A stretch of DNA of 64,000 nt from NCBI GenBank assembly GCA_022478985.1, contig JAKSZP010007880.1, positions 1 to 64,000 on the forward strand, read 5' to 3'. The notes below the pieces were generated by a model, which made no database searches, had not been told where the DNA came from, and saw only the letters and a program-made list of their open reading frames with translations. The stretch is from Massospora cicadina. Taxonomy: Eukaryota; Entomophthoromycota; Entomophthoromycetes; Entomophthorales; Entomophthoraceae. This document shows positions 58,300 to 64,000 of this stretch, piece after piece (the stretch's first letter is position 1; every line of letters starts with the position of its first letter). The position numbers were made by a program, and so were the translations under genes.

Positions 58300-59225
58300 C
58301 AAAGTGGCGTTTTCTATCTGCTGACTCACATGAAAGTGATCTGGCTTGCTGATGATTAGATGCTAATCCAGTGTTTGTCATGTCCATGGCCAAGCATGCA
58401 GTGCTTTTTTTGTGTCCTTTTCCACTCCTTGCTTGGAGCTCCTGCCATCTCCCCTATCCACTCACCTCCGTTGTTGCCTGCTAAGGTCTCCAAAATTACT
58501 AGAAGATGATGTCACAATATGACTTAAGTTGATTGTTGTGATTGGCACTGAGGTTTGAGGTACAACCACATAGGTTGATACTTTTATATACAAGTAATGG
58601 GAACTTTATGAAGAAAGTAGCCCTACAATAAAGATCATAAAAATTTTATTGTCAAAGGTTTTTAACGAGCAGCTTAAATAAGCTAGGTAAAAAGAAAGAA
58701 CCCTTTAATTTCAATTACCATAAGAATAAACTACACAGTAGAGTACCAAGAAGTGCATAGTTATTATAGAAGATAATAAAAAGCTTTTCTTGACTTTCAG
58801 GGATAAAACCCTAAGTAAATTTATGCCAGTGGTGCAAGGAAGAAGGATTGCAAATACAAAGAGTTTTGATTTATGACGCTGTAAGACCTCATAAATCAAT
58901 AATAAGTGATTTGGGGGATATTACAATCAGGGTAGTAATAATTTAAAACTCAATAGCTTTTTTTGTTATGTCTCAAAGTAAATTATTAGTAATTTAATCC
59001 TACCAAATAATAACTGCATATAAAAATGTGGGCGCATGGATAAGGCAATTAATCATGACTTAAAATTTACAAATTGACATAGGCGTTTAAGCAATCCACC
59101 ATAAAATAATTTAATAGAATTTTTTTAGCCAAGGAAAAGGATCGAAACTTAGTCTAGAATACAGATTTAATTTTTCTAAAATAATGGAATGGTTGATCAG
59201 ACCAAATTCGCAACATCACTCAAGG
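58300..59225. other. AT-rich stretch, nothing recognised
   Basis: Only short frames; no motif or repeat noticed. Confidence 0.4.
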
Positions 59226-59640
59226 CAATTTCATTTCTAAATGCAATTTCATATTCTGAAACACTTGCCTTTTTGGAGCCCATAGTAACTCCCCATCAGT
59301 CGTATGACTCTAGATCCCTTAGATGTGCATCAATGAGTCAATCAGGATCTAAAATTTTTAGATCATGATATCAGAGCCATAATTTTGCTGAACCATTTGG
59401 TGTGTTTCCATCCTTCTTTTCTGTGCCAATTCCTTAACATTTGGTATAAAGCATCCATAAATTTCAAAAGAATCCTATATTTAAATTTTACGTCAGTTTT
59501 TGGGAATAACCAAAAGAGCGTTTATTACATTAATTAAATATATATGGTCTTAATTTTGGTTTTTGCATTGGCGCCTATGCCAAACCCCCATTAGTTAGGA
59601 TCACTATGGCAGACGACCTACTGATGCGCTTTGGCAATGA
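59226..59640 (+). repeat. Retrotransposon 5'-end-like repeat, copy 2
   Basis: Partner of 57,650-58,080. TATCAGAGCC at 59,369-59,378 equals the core of the initiator-Met tRNA primer-binding site of many Ty1/copia elements. An ATG near 59,607 opens MADDLLMRFGNEVDG, broken at 59,640 by HAL-C; the sequence may resume at 61,586. Suggests LTR end, primer site, leader and gag start. Confidence 0.5.
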
Positions 59641-59655
59641 GGTTGATGGTTTTAT
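59636..59655. repeat. HAL-C target-site duplication, left copy
   Basis: AATGAGGTTGATGGTTTTAT pairs with AACGAGGTAGATGGTTAT at 61,568-61,585. Confidence 0.7.
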
Positions 59656-61567
59656 TTAACCGAGGTAAGCTGACCAGGGGATGGACATTACCAAACTAAA
59701 AACTAAAACTTAAACTTAAACTAATGTAACTAATTGATTCAAACAAAATGCCTGAATGAGCGGATTGAATGAAACACACCAGATAAAACAACCAACCAGG
59801 TGGGCAGCGGAGACTGCTTCTCCCTCCATGGTGGAAGGGGAGGGGGATTGGGGCTCATCTTTGGCAGCAGCTTCCTCATCAAAGAGCAGGGTATGTGTCA
59901 AGGTTGATAGCAATGGCGTCGGGGTATTGGCAGTATGTGGTTCAATATCACTAATGAATGGTATTTCTGAGAAATTGCCAACTACAAAAATGGCAGTGAT
60001 ATATTTGGCTAAAGCTTTTTTGGACTTAATGCAGGCGTCTGGTAGTTTAACAAATGTGGCAATTTTGGGTTAAGCAATCTTAGCTCTAAATTTCGTGCTA
60101 CAGTTACCACGTTCTGGATAGCATCATTGACATTTTTGTGCAGTTGATTCATAATGATCTTACTTTTTGAAGTGAGATCTATGGGGATAACATGAGGTGG
60201 AATATCTCCTGTGAGAATCTCCATTGATTTGGCGGTAGCTTTGTGGAGGTGATGACAATCTGGTGTGGCAGCTGCTTCTACTGCAAGCTGGTGTTTGCTG
60301 TAAAATGATTTGGCATTTGGATGTGGGGCATATATTTGAGGGGGGGAATTTGGCGTCCCATTCTGCATTACAGAACCGCTTAATTTGCAGAGATGATTCT
60401 ACAATGAAATTACATGATTGTAAATTTCAGCCAATAAACTCCCATGGGTTCTGGTTAATAATCTTTTGGGGAATTGATATATGGTTGAGGTTTGGTTGAT
60501 TCGTTGGAGGATGCATGAGATCAAACTGGGGTCCAATCCTGTGCTTGATTTGATGGAGCGTTTGTGGCACTGTGGCGAGGAGGAGGCTGATTGGTGGCTG
60601 CAGGTGCAGCTGTAAGTCAGGCTTTGGTGGAGGGAAAGGTAGGATTGTAACCATACTGAAGCTGGTGTGGGGTGGATGGAGGCTGGTGGACGAAAATTAG
60701 CGCCGTTGAAAGCAGCTAGGGATGGGCACTTGCGTTTCAAGTGGTCCAACTCAAAACAGGACGGACAGATCATCCGTCCACCCTTGATGCAGGCCTAGAA
60801 CAGATGGTTGGGGGCAGAGGGGATAACAGCGCGAGGGGGAAGCAACAGGGAAATTTTGTTTGATTCAGGGCTGATTATGGCATACACCTGAAGCCCATAG
60901 AAGCGTGTGGCCCCATTTGGGACCACAAATTGCAAGATGGGGTTGGAGCCATAGGCTGCCAAACCTTCCATCAGCTCCTGGTGGAACACCTCAGGGGGAA
61001 GGTGGGTGGGCAAACCAGCGAACTGAACCACCAAAGTGGTGTCCACTGGGATCCAGGTCTGAGTTGTTGGGAGAGGGGTATCCTGGAAAACCAGGGGCAC
61101 AGTTGCCGCAGTGGCGGCATCAGCTTCACAGGTGAAGCTAAGATCAAAATAACCCTTATAGGGGCAGAAGTCCATAAATGTGGAGGGATGCATCACCGCC
61201 TGAGCCATTTCAATAATGGCTTGGTTGTAGTAGAAAAGTTTCCCATATTTGACCCTAGGGCTGAAATGATGTTGCTCCAGTGGAGCACCAAGGGGCAACA
61301 GGGCACCGCTTGGGTTCAAGCAAGGTGGGTGTTGAGATCCTTGAGATGAACGAATTGTCTCAGAGGTTTGGTATGACTGGGTGAGCCAGTCCAAGTGCAT
61401 TTTCTTGTTAGATGGAAAATGGTGGGGGGAGGGGTTGCTGCTGCTCCACACTGGGGCAGCCAGCGGGGAATCTGAGGACATAAGAGCAAAACTATGGCAG
61501 GCAATTGAGGTTTATTTTTAATCCATATAGTTTTTCTTAGAAAGTTTTTCTGAGCGGAAAGACCCAA
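59656..61567 (-). mobile_element. HAL-C: complete ORF1-only LINE derivative
   Basis: About 1.9 kb between target-site duplications. On the minus strand: short leader, ORF1, then immediately the 3' tail GTAATGTCCATCCCCTGGTC, AGCTTACCTCGG and TTAAATAAAA, which is the tail of the LINE at 6.29 kb. There is no endonuclease or RT. HAL-B and HAL-A have the same structure, so the ORF2-less form was itself copied and is not one random deletion. It resembles in principle the mammalian HAL1 half-LINEs. Inserted in the copia-like leader at 59.6 kb. Confidence 0.8.
59716..61481 (-). pseudogene. HAL-C ORF1: RNA-binding protein with CCHC knuckle
   Basis: The N-terminal 228 codons (60,795-61,481) are open, starting SDSPLAAPVWSSSNPSP. 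They include an RNA-binding-like region (FAGLPTHLPPEVFHQELMEG, then LQFVVPNGATRF and VYAIISP) with DUF4283-type layout. After one stop the frame continues with GGRMICPSCFELDHLKRKC, a C-x2-C-x4-H-x4-C knuckle near 60,725-60,770. A Ser/Pro/Gln-rich part and a C-terminal domain (KSMEILTGDIPPHV, IIMNQLHKNVNDAIQNVV) end near 59,716. It is the best preserved ORF1 in the window, with only a few stops. Confidence 0.8.
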
Positions 61568-61585
61568 AACGAGGTAGATGGTTAT
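61568..61585. repeat. HAL-C target-site duplication, right copy
   Basis: Partner of 59,636-59,655; fixes the 5' end of HAL-C. Confidence 0.7.
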
Positions 61586-64000
61586 CCATTATAAGCATTA
61601 TACTTCTTCTGCTCCTTCTTCTCCATGTCATAAAACACACTTAAATCTGGTTATTAATTAAATTGACTAACTTTTAATGAATTAATTGATCTTTAAAATT
61701 CACCTAGGAATGCTTTCTATAAAGAATTTGTAAGACTGTTCCCAAGAATTACTGACAGAGCAGACAAAACAGGATGTCCAAATTACAAGGGTAACGCAGA
61801 ATAACTCCTTATAAATAGTTCATTCAGGCCTATATTTCTTTAACTTAGAATGATAATTGATGTCTGGTGCAATTTTTATCTCTTAATGAAACTTGATTAC
61901 ATATTATTAACTGGATTGCCAGTATCTGGTATGCTAACACCTTGAGTTTTTGTATGGTGAATTACACTTTCATAATATACTTTCCAATAGTCATGCCCGA
62001 GTTAAATATAAGTCCGGCTGATCAGCCACTCCATCTGGATTGTGAGCAATTTCCACACAGAATCAGGAAGGTGCCTAAGCCTTCAATAGAGCCCCTCTCT
62101 TAGATCCAGTGAACTATCCCATATATTAGATGAGCGGTGGGTTACAGCCCTGGCTCCTAAAGAACCTCTCTATTGCCCCACATTTCCTCTTCTGATCGGA
62201 TTAAATTGATTAAAGGGATGTGCGGAGAGGTGGCTCAGCTTAGGACCCTAAAGCAGGACCCTTAGGCTCATTCCTAGAGTGGCCTGGTCACTGATGATAA
62301 TCAAGAAACCGTCCCACCCCACCCAAATTCCCATATAGCCCAAGTTCGTCATTTGAGTCAGATCAGGTTTATATTGATAGTTCAAACCACATATTGAACA
62401 TGCAAATCATGAATGTCACAACCAAAGTTTGTTCAATAGATTATATGATTGAACATGTTCTTGTATAAATTGTGTTTATTACATACCCTTCTGGTGGATT
62501 CCGTTCAAGTTGGTAGCATTCTGCTAGATTTCTCCCTTATTTGGCGAACATGATATCAAATTTTTGTGATGAAAATTTGAGACCTCTGACGCCTTTACTC
62601 TAAATCCATTTTACAAAGCCCAGCCTGCCAATTAAGGTGCCCAGCAGAGTCATAAGTCACCACTAGAGCTCTACACTCACTTTTACACCTCCACTATACG
62701 ATCAACTGCCCTCCTTAGGGTAGGTTGCCAATTTATTCTTAGAATCCATTTAATTTAAATAAGACTCCCTGTTTGCATGCTGTATCCCATGTAGTCCAAC
62801 CAACCAGTCAGCTCGTTAATCTCAGGTAGATTAACATGTGAGGCGGACACACTGCTTAGGGTTTTACTTTATGCATATTATGCACCAGACAACATTTGCT
62901 AAGATCACAAATCTTCTCATAGAGAAAATTACTCTTTGATGCTGCCTTTTGTAGCATCAATCTCTGATAATTTTTGTGCAAATGGCGAATCTCTTGACAC
63001 TCTTAGACATTTTCATTGTAAGTTGGCCATCAAGACCTAACAGAAGCCAATCCAAACTTTCTCTTGTCATCTAAGCTCCAAGGTATCCGCGATAGAGACT
63101 GTCCTTGTTCAAACATAAAAGATCTCAGCCTGGGTACAGTTCCTTCGTACTGACTAATCTCAGACTGGGTACTGGGGATAGGCTCATTTAAGCAACTTTA
63201 AGTGAAAAAAGGATAAAACTGAGATTCTGCAGAACAGTTCTTTATTGAGATAAAAAGCAAAAAAATATAATTCAAGGGAAAATTTAAGATAGAAAAATGA
63301 ATAGAATATTGAAAAATAATTGGGAATATATATTATAATATATGGGATTTTCAAGATCCCCTAGTTAGACGCCGTCTGATTGCTGTTTTAGTGGCTTCGT
63401 CCATTTAGTCTAAAGACTGTAGCAGTGAGCTCCTTCTTGAAGTGGTATCCTTGAACCCAAATATCCAAGGACCCTTTCAATAGTCCATGATTCTGTGTGT
63501 TGCGCAAATGCATCTTCTTGTAATATTGTTTAACTATTAAATTTAATGATATCTGGGTGACATCAGGTTGAAGTGAAGGTGCTCCTGTGATGCAGTTCAC
63601 ATCACGATTTTTAGCGACTCTCAAAAATTGGTTGACTGCCAGATTTGGTAATATTCATTTTCATGCCTCAAACGCTCTCATTAGCATAATTTGACCTGAT
63701 CATCATCTAATCATCAGTGGAGTGCAAAATGCTTTCGGCCCAAAGGTATGAAAGGGGGCCAATTTTCATACTGAATTTCAGCAACATCATCGTCTTCATA
63801 TACTAAATCCTCTGATTTATAAAGGAAAAAAGAAATTCGCATGCTGAATTTTACTCTTAGTAAAAATTTCTGGCCTTGCCCAAATATAAAAAATGGATCA
63901 TTCACCCCCATCTGCAGTAGGTTGGTTGCCTGTACCTCCACCAATTTTGGGGCTAAATTTAAGTCAAACGAATGGTCAATGAATAAGCTGTAGAGCCATT
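61586..64000. other. Unassigned right end
   Basis: A GC-richer patch near 62,020-62,340 has no motif. Two neighbouring minus-strand frames, 63,714-63,944 (acidic EDLVYEDDDVAEIQYEN) and 63,388-63,624, could be parts of one retrotransposon gag that continues beyond the window. A minus-strand AATAAAG near 63,245 might belong to its LTR. None of this is firm. Confidence 0.35.

Noticed and set aside
62220..62290. GGTGGCTCAGCTTAGG near 62,230 as the start of a tRNA gene or SINE
   Set aside because: No B box or cloverleaf follows.
1..64000. CRISPR arrays, rRNA, bacterial operons, phage genes
   Set aside because: No regularly spaced repeats, no rRNA-like blocks, no tightly packed ORFs; the content is eukaryotic retroelements.

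Overview
The window looks like repeat-rich DNA from a eukaryote with a large, AT-rich genome. My best guess is a fungus (rust, Entomophthorales or similar), because a chromodomain Ty3/gypsy element, an L1/Tad1-like LINE and several other Ty3/gypsy lineages occur together. That assignment is inference and only moderately secure. I see no intact host gene, rRNA, functional tRNA, CRISPR array or bacterial-type operon. Nearly everything that can be recognised is a decayed transposable element with many stops and frameshifts.

Layout. 1-5.73 kb: a chromovirus-type Ty3/gypsy element (Gy1, +) sitting inside an ORF1-only LINE derivative (HAL-A, +). 6.29-11.5 kb: a full-length but dead LINE (-) inserted into the 3' UTR of the same HAL-A, whose 3' tail reappears at 11.5-11.59 kb. 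11.6-16.2 kb: AT-rich, nothing recognised. 16.2-17.1 kb and 26.2-26.9 kb: two related plus-strand gypsy remnants. 18.6-26.2 kb: a gypsy element (Gy3, -) with both LTRs. 27.6-27.9 kb: a tRNA-Gly-derived SINE (-) with target-site duplication. 28-30.7 kb: unassigned, with a diverged direct repeat. 30.7-45.35 kb: a three-level nest, in which HAL-B (+) is split by gypsy Gy2-outer (-), whose 5' LTR is split by Gy2-inner (+). 45.85-53.7 kb: gypsy Gy4 (-), with an 885-bp insertion in its 3' LTR and a collagen-like tract in its gag region. 54-57.56 kb: gypsy Gy5 (-). 57.65-58.1 and 59.2-59.64 kb: two copies of a retrotransposon 5'-end-like repeat. 59.66-61.57 kb: HAL-C (-), a complete ORF1-only LINE derivative with target-site duplication. 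61.6-64 kb: unassigned.

Two signals stand out. First, a LINE family with three tiers of dependence: an autonomous LINE (ORF1 + ORF2), an ORF1-only 'half-LINE' family (HAL-A, -B, -C) and a tRNA-Gly SINE all end in the same 3' tail of about 40 bp, as expected if the LINE enzyme mobilised all three. Second, a dUTPase-like domain appears between protease and reverse transcriptase in five gypsy copies from at least four lineages (Gy2-outer, Gy2-inner, Gy3, Gy4, Gy5), and is not seen in the chromovirus Gy1. A third oddity is a Gly-X-Y (collagen-like) stretch next to a coiled coil in the Gy4 gag region.

Element names (Gy1-5, HAL-A to -C) are labels made up for this report. Domain calls come from reading translated motifs by eye, and boundaries without repeat or target-site support are approximate.
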